From assembly GCA_026261815.1 (NCBI GenBank), contig JAMPIT010000230.1, positions 35,796,501-35,860,500 of the forward strand: a DNA stretch of 64,000 bases, read 5' to 3'. A model generated the notes under the pieces. It had not been told where the DNA came from. It worked only from the letters and a program-made list of their open reading frames with translations, and searched no databases. The DNA is from Monarcha castaneiventris obscurior. Its lineage: Eukaryota; Chordata; Aves; Passeriformes; Monarchidae. Position 1 is the first letter of the stretch, and every line of letters begins with the position of its first letter. A program made the translations under genes and the position numbers. Of the stretch, positions 1-12,000 are shown one piece after another.

Positions 1-3000
1 TTTCTTCTTAGCTGCAACTCTATGAGTCCATGTTCATTGCCACACAGTGCTGGGCTATCAAGAGAAGGATACCCTGTCCTCACTCCCACCTATTCCTTAA
101 ATTTGTAGGAGGCATGGGTCTAACTCTTCTCTGAGTTTAAAGGAGATGAGCCCAAGTCCCTGTGTTTCTCAAATCATTGTCTTAGGCGGAAGGCTGTCAT
201 GTTAAAGGCTGAAGGAGAGTTTCTATGTCCTTCAGGTGTTGGCCTGGGACTATGAAACTCAAACAAGCAGAAGTGAACCTTCCTTCAGCTGACCTCCAAT
301 ACTAAAGTTTGGGGTTGAAAAAGGATTTTGGAGCCCACTTTTTTTCATATTTTCTGTGAGATCATTCTGGCAGCTCCATAGTATACAGGCAGGGGGCCTG
401 GATGTCTTGAGGGGTGTTTTAAATCACATTTTAGACATATGGCCTCATGTTACACCTACATGAGCTATTGCTGGAAGGGATGATCCAGCCCTTCCTGTGC
501 CTGAGCCCCAGATTCCAGCTCATCACTTTTTGCCTCAAACCTCACTCCTATACAACCATAGGCACACTTGCTAATCTGATGTCAAGAGGTTTCTGGGGCA
601 TGTCTGGAGCAATTTTCTGAGAAATGAACCTGGGAAAACTTGAAATGGAGCAGCACTGGTTGCCAGATCACAAAATCCAAGTAATGTGGTGAGGACACCT
701 CCCTGCAGGCAGCCAGTGTTAGAGAGGAACTCAGGACTGATTCTTCTGGCAGCATCCTACCATGGTGCTGGATGAGGAGGGCAGCAAATGCCAGCCCCAG
801 CAGTGCCCTTTACTCACTAGTTTCAGGCAGTTCCAGAGATGGATCGTGAAGCACGTAACTGTAAGCACAGTCTGATCATAGCCATGCAGTTTCTGACCCC
901 ATAAAGTGCAAATTATCCTATGCGGGATGGAAAGTGCCTCCAATTCCTCCTGCAGGGAGTATTTTCAAGATCTGGCCCTGATATACTGGAGGATTTTTTG
1001 CTGCCTCTGAAGGGCATGATTTCAATGAACTGGATGTTGGTGAGTGTATTTAAGTATTTCTAACAATTCCTTCCCTGTGCTTGTGAAGAATGATTGTTCT
1101 TCTCCATCTGCTTAAATTCCATTTTTCTTTCCATCTGTTTCTCTTTCTAGTTTAGACAAAATGACACCATTTTTTTTTGCTTAACACTTTTCTCAAAAGG
1201 TAGAAAATAAAATGCTCCAGTCCTTCATAAATGATTTTTGTCTGCCCTCCGTCCCCCAGCCCATTCAGTTTTGAGAGGAATGGCATATGTTGTCAGATAC
1301 GCAGCAAAAGGAGAAGTACATAACCCAGAACCTAATAAAACAACAAATCTAGTGTGCCCTCCTGGTCTGCAATCCTTCAACAGGCTCCCTTCATTAAACA
1401 TAAAGCCATGTGTTTCTTAAAACAGATCACATCCCTGGTGCCACAGTGTGGTATGAGTTGCTCTCACTGTATTTCATGAGGATTTTCTAATTTATAGCAG
1501 CACAGTACTTATTCCTATAATGTTTTTTTTTAAAGTATCCCCCCCCACAAAAAAAGGGCAATACTGATATCTGTGAAAGCTGTAAACTATTTAAAATTGA
1601 TTGAAGTAGCAGTACTTGCAACTAACCTTGACAGCTCAGCTTTATTCCTGGCTGTGTCTGCAGCAGTCCAGCTATGTTGTACTTCTTCAGGCATTGTGGC
1701 TGGCCAGATGAAAATCCCAGTTAAGTCCAGTGGCTCTGTTGGTGTTGTTCTGGATTTACACTGGGCTACCCATGAGCAGAATTTAGCTGTGGGCTTCCAT
1801 GTGCTCCTGCTGCCTGGACTGCGTTTCCATGGCACAAGCAGTGATGGAGCACCCAGGAGGACTGACAAGTCACAGAGATCTTCCATTTGTATTCTGCCAG
1901 CTTGCCCCAGCTCCTCTGTTTCTATTTCACTGTTGTTTCAAAGCAAAGGCTAAGGAGGTTACGTCCATATGCCTTTAGCTGGTGCCCAGGCTTTGGGTAA
2001 CTAACAGCCCTGGTGAGAAGAGGACACCAGTGGAGTTTCTTTGTATTTGATTAAAGAATGAATTATTGCAAGCAGAGAGAGAAAACCAATCTCTCTTGTA
2101 GAACATGTTTTTACCTTGCCATTTGGATATTTTTAACAATAAAAACAGCTCTTCAGAAACAAGTGTTGTGGGTTATATGTAGTTTAATTGCTTTTTTATT
2201 ATTATTTTAAGGTAAAAACACTATATAAAGCTTCACATGTAATTCAGGGAGGGATGAGAGATAAAATACATTGCTCTTCATTAGGAAGGTTGCTTTTCAT
2301 TTACAAGCACATGAAAATGGCTTTTTACTAGCTGAACTCTTTCTGGTTTTCTATGTGCAGCTCACCCAGTAGGATCTTGGTGGGCCAAAAATTCCACTGA
2401 ATTAAATGATCGCAGCCAGATTCACTCAAATGGTGTCTTGGTCTTTTGCACAAATAGAACTTTTGCCCTGCTGTTACAAAAAAATCTGCAGTGTTTATTA
2501 ATCTAATAAATTTTTGAATTAAAAAAGCCCACATAAATGAAAAGCATTGCTAATTAACCACAGAGCTGAAAACTTAAAGTAGTTACAGCAGACCAAGGCT
2601 CAGTTATGCTGACATTAATGTGAAGTAATTTTACTGAAGTCCATGCTGTTACCTTAGACTTTCCCCTCTGTCTGTAAGCAGAATTTTGTTCAGTCTGCCT
2701 AATTATCTTTTATCTGGGCTCAGTTTCAGCTCAGTAACACATCTCCACCTTGCAACCAATCCTTTGGCTTTTGTGAAAGTCTTTTTTTGTTGAGAACAGT
2801 GCCATTTTGGTTTCCATTTAAAGAGAATTAAAGATCCAATTATGCAAATTAATTTTAAAAGCTTTATCACCAGTCTTCTGGGAGAAAGGTTGTTGCACAG
2901 ACTTGAAACAAGGGTTCTTTTACTTTGAAATGCATCCTGGCATGACACCCACCTCTGCCTCCTGTCACTGGGCTGGCAGCTGAGTGGGAGACTTTGGGCA

Positions 3001-6000
3001 CTTCAGGGACCTGACCTGGAGGAGTTCTGCAGGGCTGCCAGTGCCAGGCAGGGCACCCCTATTCTACTGGAAAAAAGAAATCTGGGTTTGACTCATGACA
3101 GTGGAATGGAAAGGGACAGAGAAAGGCAGAGGGATGTATTGAGGTGTGATACAGGAGCCCTCAGAACACATGGGGGTGACCACTGGGGTTTGTCTTGGCT
3201 GTGAGACTTGGAGGCTGAACCTCTGCCCTGTTCTCCTGAGGATTTAACAGGGGGAACTGAGATGAAGCACATACTGAGGGACAGGGCAGAGTTCAGCTAG
3301 GAAAAAGCATGTTCAATCACAAGCCTATGTTATTTAGGCTTTAAAAATTATCTACTGCAAATATTAGGGCAAGACAGGGAAGAGCAGGGACACGTTAAAA
3401 TAATATTTGCAAGTACCCTGTGCTCGGCATGATGCACAGGCTTAGATACCTTTCCATTCATTTCTGTCGGATAGGGAAAAATGTTCACATGGAAATGCAA
3501 AGCTCAGAAATTACCTGGGAGAAAGCTCAGGGGCTGTGAAATAAGCTCTCACCTTCCTTGTGCTCCCTTCTGTGTATACAGCTTCTTCCTCAGAGTATGC
3601 AAAAGCTGCTCAAGTAGCAGTAGATTTGCTTCTCACTCACTCAAGCAGGGTGTGGAATATCATGGGTTACAGAGAACAAATGGACATTGGCATTATGCAT
3701 TCATACCACGGAAACTACAAAAATATTTCCATGTTGCTGCTGAAAGAAGGAAACCAAAGGTGGGCAGGCCCAGCCGTGGGTTGCACACAGGGGATGTGCA
3801 GCCTTTTGCAGAACCCCAGAGAAGCTGGTGGGGACCTCCCTGGGCTGATGAGGTGTGCTGCAAAACTCCAAGTGGCAATGAAACCTCTGGGAGTTCAATT
3901 GTCTTCTATACTGAGCCTGGGAGAGAAAGGGCGAGGGGTGCGATGCCTCCGTGGTGCCAGGAGCAGCTCCAACCAAAATATGCTTTCTATATCTGCAGAA
4001 ACCTTCACTACTCTGTGGCTCACTGTGGTCTCAGGAGGCAGCAAGGGGCTCAATTCCTCCCATGGCATTTGGTGTCCCCACTGCACACTTGTCAGGCTGG
4101 CATGAGGAGGATCATGCTGGCAGAGCCTTCACTGCTCTCCCCTCCTGCTCATTAACAAGCCAGTGGTCAGCAAGTGCTAAAGGAAGACCAGATTATAGGG
4201 TGGACTAGAAAAAAAAAACAACTTGTGGGATTGTTTTCTGTTCACAGAAATTTTCCCTTGTAGCTATATAAATTAAAGGGTAAAAAAAGCAGCAGGATTT
4301 GACAAATTTGATCCTGATGAGAACACTACACTGGAAAAGCTTCTCAGAAATGGGATGGTTCTTACCATTCCTTCTCTGGATGTTGAGTGGGGTAAACCTT
4401 TTTCACAGGTGTGAGTGAGAAGATGTTGAGGTCACTACAACACTCTGTGTGTTTGAAGTCAGATAAGGATTTTAGAATGGCAAGACCCTCCCCTTGAATT
4501 TTGCCTTTTTGATTCTGTCAATTTCTATAAAGGGACTGCAAAGAAAAGGAGAAAAATATGTATTTAGATGGACCTGTAACACTCAAGCAGAAAAGGTTAG
4601 GCAGCATTTTCAGAAAGAATGACTCTCGATGTCCTTTCAGTATGTTGCTTTACAGACACTAGCATGTTCTGCAGACCACTACAGTGACAAACACCTACAA
4701 CTGATGTGGTAATAGCCCTCAAGAGCCTACAGAGTATGACAATGTTGTAACATTTGAACAAGAAGGGTCTCAGGAGCACCTTCTACAGGGATCACTGAAT
4801 GCCCTACTCCAAGAGAAAACCCATCCAGCTGTGGTGCTGCTGGAAGGTTTGGGGTAGAGGCACTATAGATATTTTTACTTGATTCCCTTCATTTTGGAAA
4901 GCAAAAAAGGGGTTGGCAGTGAAGCGAGGGATGTTGTGGGAAGAACAAGAAGTTTTATATGAAAAATTTTACTTCATCAGTCTAGTACCAATGCCACAGA
5001 GGCTGTTGCCTCAATGAGCATCCCCACGGGACCCCTGGTAAAGCTGTTTAATATACACAGGACTCTGCTTAGCTGACTGCAGATGTGGTGGGAGGGTAGG
5101 GTCTCTGCTGAGCTGCAGTGTCTCTGAGTGACAGCAGTTCCACCTGGGTCTGGAGGCAGCAGTCATGCTCTCAGGGGCCTGAGCACAAAGGCAGCAGTGC
5201 TTGGGCTCCTCTGTGACTTGTGTTATTTACATTCCTGAAGATGCTGTTAAATATCTGTCCAGTTGTTCGTTCAGATGGGTCAAAATTTGCCTTGATTATA
5301 ATTAAATACATTTCAGGATGAATTAAGAATCAAGACTTAAGAATTTACAGCGTTATAAGGTGCACAAAAAAGTCTCTTATTTGCAAATTCTTGCTTCTCT
5401 TGGTCAAGTTCATGCAGTATTTCCATTACAGCTGGTGGCAGGTAGCTCCCAGTGCAGTTCCAGTACCATCCAGAATCATGAATGAGACTCCAGTACACTA
5501 ATAGCCACTCCCTCGGGACAGCTTGCTAAGTATTTCTTACCATGAAACAACAGAACTGGCTAAAGCAGGAATCAACACTCTAAATTTTGGCCTGTACAGA
5601 GCTGAAACATAAAGCAGTGGAGAGAAGAGAATATCCAAAACACCCGACGAAGATCTGGGCTTTCTCAGAGTGGAGGGAGGCCAGAGCCTGAAGCTGAAAA
5701 ATTAAGAAGCCATTTGATTTCACCTGAAAGATCTCGCTGTTGTCCTTGTTCTGACTTCACTGAAGTTGTTGCTAAATTGTAATAGCCAGAGCACCAGGGC
5801 CAGTCAGGATCCACTTTGCTCAATACAAAAGGAGTGAGCAGAGAGAAGAGGGTCTGGGCAAACTGGGGCAAACTGAAGTGGGACACCAGAAGTCCAGAAA
5901 ATGAAGAGCTGATCCAGCACAGAGGGGGTCAAGTTTCTTCTGAACATTGTTGGCACAAGACAGTAAGGGCTTCAAACAGATGAGAGCTTTTATTCTCTTG

Positions 6001-8335
6001 CATTCCTTTTAGAATGTACTATATATGAGAAAATCACTCATTCATCAGTGCTTCCACTCTTGGTGTTGACAGCTTTTGTTGATTTTTTTTTGGTGGGGCT
6101 GGGTTTTGGTTTTCTTTTTTTTTTTAACTTTTGCATTTCTGCCCTAACAGCCCAACCACTAAAACAAACTCCAGCACAGCATGTTCGGAAGTGGTTTGAA
6201 TATGCTAAAGATCAAAGGGAGATGCTACCCAGGGTCTGATGCACACTTGTTCTTAATTCAAGGTTAAAGAAACAGCGAAAGCAAGGATGTACAAAATGAC
6301 CCCCATTGAGAATGCATCTGGGAGGTGAAGGGAGAGACATTCCTCCCTAGAACCCCATAAAACTATGCACATATGCTTCTCCCCATTGTCAATCCCTTTT
6401 GCTGATGGGATGTGGAGAAGATTTTATACAGTGGTGCAAAATGGAAATCTATTGCAGGAGGAAAGAGTGCTGCAATCCCAGAGGGACTCTTATGTTCAAA
6501 ACAAAATACAACAATGGAGTTAATTAGCATTGCATGGTTCACAAAATCCCCTCGAGGGGATCTTTCTCTGTTCTAAATCATCACTTGTATGTGAGATGGA
6601 AAAGCTCCCACTGAGCAGGCCCCTTCCACAAACTTTTAATAGATATTACCACGGTTTTTCATCATTTGCCATTGGCTTTGAGAAAGGTAACAGCTGAGCC
6701 AGGGCTATTCAGCTGCATTAACCAGCTGCATGTTAATACAGAAATACTACCCTGCTCCTCCCTTCTGCCTGCAAACCACCTCCGCCCCCCCCACAAGTTA
6801 ACCCTTTCCTGCCACACAGTTCTCTGCTGCTGTGACACAGATACACGGGCACAGGGGTTAGTACAGGTTGACAATTATTTGATTATTTGAACTTTCTTGT
6901 GTGCAGATGAAGTAATCCAAACTAGATCCTCAACCCACTGTGTTCACATTTGAAGGGACAGAACTTGCTCCAAAGGCCTCACTACGTCCCAGTACCAGGG
7001 AGGAGGGCAAAAAGCCAAGAGGAAGGAACTGGTCTCAGGAAACCCACAGAAATTAACAGCATGCCTCCCATCTCCCACACTTGCTGTTACTCTCAGAGCC
7101 TGTTGGCACAAGACTCCCAGCAAGCCCAGCTCTATCCTCACTGAAATTCCCTGCACCCACACAGTGCACTTTCCAGTGGGTATGGACACTGGAGTCTGAG
7201 CTGTGCTCACTAACAGCGCACTGTGAGTGAGGACTAACGCTTCTCAGCTGCTTTGACTGGCCTCCAGTTGCCCTCCTGCTTTCTTTTGTGTCATGCCAAA
7301 ATGGATCAGTACCTGCACATCCATTTGCAATCACGTTGGCCAGATGGCCGAGCCTGTGTTTCAGCGCCGGCTTGCACTCAAGTGCAGTGCTCTCATGACT
7401 GCAATCTGCTGGAATCAGCAGCAAAGCTCCGCTGTGGGCACGACTGCGCTGCCTCGTGCGCCGCCCCACCGCTGATCCTGCATCTCCCGGTCTCCTGGGA
7501 GAGCCAGGAAGCCCTGAAGAAATACTTCAATATAGCAATCATTGCAGAAAGACACAGCTAATGAACTGTTGGAGCAAGAACATGTCAGGGCACCTTGTAA
7601 CTCTCAATCAGGAGCTTGGAGGTGAAGTGCTTTGTAAAGAAAGAAGTCAGATTCCAGCAGGGTTTGTGCTACCTGCCAAATTCTGATGGGTGAGAGGGGG
7701 CTTTGTCATGGATCATTCCTACTAAACTGTATTATATTATGATTACCTCAGGTTAGTCAAGACTGCTGAATACTTTGGAACTGGCAGGGTATCCGGTGAG
7801 ACCTAGCCAGAGAATTGTAGTATACTGGGGGAAGCTAGGAGGTAAGTCCCTTCTTCTATTTCAGCACTGGGTGTGTTTACTGCTTTCTATCTTAGCTAAC
7901 TGTATTGCCCTTCTCCCCTCACCTGGCCGGGGTTTCAGGGAACATCCTCCATGGCTGGGCCCCAAGAGTATCCCTGCTTGTAATCAAGGATCTCCCTGTA
8001 ACACAGGAGGGAGAGAAGTGTGGAGAGGGCAGATTGTGCACGAGCATGGATGTGCAGACTGCCGGTCCAGGGCCGGGGACCTCAGTAGGAAGTGTCTGTC
8101 CTTCTTTACATTTTATTAGCATTTTCATTTAAATGGTGGTGAGACTGATGTGAAAGGGAAGGTGAAGGGTGGTGATCAATTCAAACAAACCATAGGCTAA
8201 CACAAGCCCTCTTTCCTCCAGCCGTGGCTAAACTACCACACCCCAAATCCCCTTCCTCCCCCACTTCCTGACTCTCACCTGGCACACCACAGTGGCACGC
8301 CTCCATCTTCCCTTTCACACACCAACAGCAAGTGA
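1..8335. other. Intergenic sequence, no recognised gene
   Basis: I find no exon, RNA gene or well-preserved repeat here that I can name. Composition is ordinary mixed AT/GC with CpG depletion. Open frames are short and overlap one another on both strands. The longest, at 3481-4155 and 3560-4105 on the + strand, encode nothing I recognise and are discussed as a finding. Short homopolymers occur, such as C runs near 1540 and 6785 and a T run near 6117. Given the direction of UBE2E1, this is distal upstream flank; in other vertebrates I recall the paralogue UBE2E2 on that side, but none of its exons is seen. Confidence 0.6.
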
Positions 8336-8340
8336 CCAAC
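8336..8340. repeat. Target-site duplication CCAAC, left copy
   Basis: The five bases CCAAC directly precede the TGTCCC terminus of the solo LTR, and the same five bases directly follow its ACA terminus at 9051-9055. A 5-bp duplication is the size usual for ERVL-type (class III) integrations. It shows that both ends of the insertion are intact. Confidence 0.75.
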
Positions 8341-8470
8341 TGTCCCAGTTTGGACAAATTTGGAGGAAAATATCCTCTAATACAAAGCAGGTTACAATCA
8401 CCTCATCCTCCACCAGGTTCAGGAAAAAAATAACTTTTTCCTCAAAGGAAAGTGAAAGAGATAAAATCTA

Positions 8471-8476
8471 TTTATT
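8471..8476 (-). promoter_or_regulatory. Polyadenylation signal of the solo LTR
   Basis: TTTATT on the + strand reads AATAAA on the minus strand. It sits about 130 bases from the 3' end of the LTR in minus orientation, where an R-region poly(A) signal is expected. This is the main evidence for the orientation of the element. Confidence 0.5.
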
Positions 8477-8720
8477 AACAAACACACAGGAAAAGGATAA
8501 TAATGCTGAATAGTAAAACCCCTCGCTATAGAGAGAAAACTTGGGAAGAATTTAGAGCCCTTCTGTAGGTGTGGTCTCTCCTTCTCAGCTGGCATAGGGG
8601 TGGGACCCCGCTCTCGGTGGAAAATTCTCCTGATGTGTTCTGATGTTGTTGAAACAGTCCAGAAGAGAAGAAGGGAAGAGAAGGAGGGAAAACCAAAGTC
8701 CCAAGAAAACAAAGTTCAAC

Positions 8721-8739
8721 TCTCTCTCTCTCTCTCTCC

Positions 8740-8787
<48 letters not shown>

Positions 8788-8789
8788 GT
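8721..8789 (+). repeat. (CT)n microsatellite inside the solo LTR
   Basis: This is about 69 bases of nearly pure CT dinucleotides with a few CCC and TTT interruptions. The repetitive Arg-Glu and Ser-Leu open frames across it on both strands are translation artefacts of the repeat. Confidence 0.95.
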
Positions 8790-9050
8790 CACCCCAGAGC
8801 CAGAAGAAAAAATGGAGATGCAAGAAAAAAACTGGCTGAGAGCACCAAGGGTGTTTTTCCTCCTTCCTTGCTGCTGCAGCCGGAACCAAGAGAGCCATCT
8901 GTCTTTGAATGAATTGCTTTGAAGGTTTGCCGGGTTTTTTTTTTTCTTCTCTCTCCCCTCTCAGTTTAAAGGCACAGAAAAGGCACAAAATTAATTTCTG
9001 GGCAATAGAGCAGTGATGGGGGATACACATCCTAAAGTCACCCCAAAACA

Positions 9051-9055
9051 CCAAC
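9051..9055. repeat. Target-site duplication CCAAC, right copy
   Basis: The bases CCAAC directly follow the ACA terminus of the LTR and match those at 8336-8340. Confidence 0.75.
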
Positions 9056-12000
9056 CCAGGGCAGGAAGAAATGGTTAAGCACATCACTACTTTGGGAATC
9101 TTCTGTTGGCCTCCCCCTGTCCTGCCACTATGCCACTGTCACCTGCCTTTCACCCTTTCCTTCCTCCCACCCACAGTGTTACCCCCCCACTTGTCCCACT
9201 GTGCTAACCTGCACATTTTGTCCAACCACCTCTGCCCCACCTTGGCACAGCCAGTTGCAATGTACAACCATCTAATGGTGACACAGTCCTTGAATGCTCA
9301 ATGCTGTTTAGATTTGTTACTCTCCCTCTCTGGCTGAGAGCCTGCTCTGAGATCACAACCTTGCGGCGCTCGCAGGACCGATGACATAACGTTTCATGAC
9401 TTTGCAGGCATACTCATAGCTCTTTATAGTATGTCCCCAAGCATTTTATCACAGCACATGAGGAGATGTTTCACAGTATTCTATCTAGGCACTGCTCCTG
9501 GCCCAGAGCCTAGGCACTTGAACAGTAAACTCCTTTTAGGACTTGTGTGAATGTGCATAGAGATAGCGAGGCAAGAAACAGAGGATATAATTAACCACTG
9601 AAATTCCTCACAGCCATTGCAAAATGCCAACAGACTCTATTCATCTCTACAGAGAAAATAAAGTGGAATTTAAGCACAGGCAGGTCTCTGTTCCTGTTCT
9701 AACAGTCTTAGATGTAAGGGGCAGAGGTGGTTTCCTCAATCTTTCTGCGTGCCCTTTCTTTCCTCTTTGGGAAACTACTGTGGAGTAGCTTATGATGAAC
9801 AGCCTGCCCTAGTGCAGACCAGTGAAGCTTGGTCTTTTGAAGATGTGATCTGCCTCATTGAAACTCAGCCTAGTTTCTAGGAGCAATTTGTGGAAGTGGC
9901 TCAAATCTTAGGCACTTGCTGCACAGACTACGTTATGGTTAACTGCAACACATTGCAGCCACACCACAACAATGCTACATGCATTTCTTGTTCCACTATT
10001 TTAATGCATTTCCCCAGTTCACTGTAATCCAGATTGTTCACTCAGGGACCTTTCACAACACCACTTTCTGTTGACTCAGTTTGCCTGAGAGGAAATATGG
10101 GGAAGCACAGAGTGTAGGCAAGCCTGAAGTGACTACCTCTGCTTCTGGGTTTGCTTTGTTATAGAATAAGCCTGGAATAAACAGCAAAAAAGAATTCTGA
10201 ACCTAAAGGCCTGCAGGAATAGCTGCTAGGAATCTATATAGTGTCAGTTGCATGAAACAGACGGAGATGCTGAAAGGTTCAGATAGGTGCCTAACCACCT
10301 TGAATTTCTTCCAAAGGAAAGTTAAAGCCCTATTGTTTGAAATTCTTAAAACTGTCAATTGGGAAATTCCCTGTAGAAAACAGGCCTGCATTGACTAGTC
10401 CTCCAGTGGCCTTTCCCATCTTCAGCTCCCATGATTTATGTGCTCATAAATTCCTTTGTGTTCCATGCTTACCTGGAAGACTTGCCTGTGGCTGGCATCC
10501 AAGAACACCGCAGTGGTGTTGTGTTAGACTGCTCTTTCTGGTTTCCCATTGTCTCTTCCCTGCCTGAATTTGTATGTAAGAGCAGATATGGACCAGATGC
10601 AATGTGTCCTCCTCAGACTGGAAGGCCACCTTTTCCCATAGGGACACCCATCCACTTTGGTTCTGCCAAGTGATGGGTGAGATGTGAAATGCCCTGTCCT
10701 CGCCAGCTGCTACCAGAGTACCTTCCCTGGCTCCTGGGCTTCAATCCTGCTCTATTTTATTTAAGGGTGGCTGTATCAGGAGAAAGAAAACTAGCCTGGG
10801 GCCGAACTGGTCTGAGCTCAGAACCATTTCCCTACTACCACAGGCTTTTTGGAATATTTACTTTGCATCATTTTTCAAGATCAAGTTTTATTTCAAAGTG
10901 GTATATAAGGGAATAGTTTGTTATTGCAACTCCGTTTCATGTAAATGCGCCCAAAACTCTTCTTTGCCATGTATACAGCAGTGTATTTGCATATCAGAAG
11001 ATTTCACATAGCTTCTCAAGATACTGTACATGCCTAACTGCTTACAATTGCCACAGTAACACTGGGGGGAAAAGCTTTTACGAATGCTTCGCCAGACAAA
11101 TCACATTTTTAAGCAGAAGCAGAACAATTCCTTTCTCTTAGAAAGATGTTTTCAATGAGGGCAGAATCAGTACACTTAGTTACAATACTGGAGTGTCAGA
11201 TGTTTATTGAGTCAGCAAAGGAGATATAAAAAGAACTGGCAGGGTTCTGCAAATCACTTTGATTTCCAGTAGTGACTCTACTATGGTAAACAGTAAATAA
11301 TGTAAATAGCAAAGGTGTTCTCGTTCACTGAGAAATGAAATGGGAAGTCAAAATCCTTTTTTTTTCCTTGTGATAAGAAATCTTTTGAAACCCTCTGATG
11401 ACATTTCTTATTCCATCAGTATCACATTAACTTGATATGTTGCTGTTAAACAGCCGCACTTAAATACATCAAATGGATTAATGCTGGCATTTTATCAGGT
11501 ATAGTTTCTGTTTCTGTAACACGTCTCTAGACATATAGAAACTACTTAAAATGAGAAAGGAAGTTTCTCCTCTTCGCTGATTCAGACAACTGTGAGTAAC
11601 TGGCTGATACTTCTTGAACATCCTGATTAGTGCCAGGCTGGTCACGGCTGTGACAGGGCAGATAAGTTAAGTGGACTTTGAAAATTGCTCTAAGTGACAT
11701 GAGTAAGTGCAGCTTCAAAGTGCTCTCAGCTGTGTGGGAAAGCAGGCAGAGGCACAGTGAGGAAAAGCCCACAGACACATTCAAGTAAGCTGCAGTTTTG
11801 CCAGGCATAACTCAGCCAAAGCTGGGGTATAAACTCAGTGAGCTGTCTTGCACTGTCTTTGCTGATCTGGTATTGCTCTATGTAAATCCTCAGGCTGAAG
11901 GAAAAGGAAGGAAAGTAGTTGCTCACAAGAGAGAGTAACTTCATCACTGATAAGGGAAAGCACTAAAAGGAGTGAGTCATTTGGCCCCATTTACAGGGCA

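Larger units (their letters stand above)
8341..9050 (-). mobile_element. Solo LTR of an endogenous retrovirus (ERVL-like)
   Basis: The 710-bp segment begins TGTCCCAG and ends CCCCAAAACA, giving the TG...CA termini of a retroviral LTR. It is flanked by the direct repeat CCAAC on each side. The only AATAAA polyadenylation hexamer I noted is on the minus strand (TTTATT at 8471-8476), about 130 bases from the left end. That fits a U3-R-U5 order read right to left, so I assign the minus strand. A long CT/GA tract (8721-8789) lies in its middle. No gag, pol or env sequence flanks it, so it is a solo LTR left by recombination between two LTRs. The 5-bp duplication favours an ERVL-type element; the subfamily is not identified. 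It has no coding capacity of its own. Confidence 0.75.

Noticed and set aside
1573..1953. Open frame of 126 codons, with an antisense 99-codon frame
   Set aside because: Neither product is recognisable, and overlap of two open frames on opposite strands is typical of chance.
8526..9087. Arg-Glu and Ser-Leu repeat 'proteins' near 8.7 kb
   Set aside because: They are translations of the CT/GA microsatellite inside the solo LTR.
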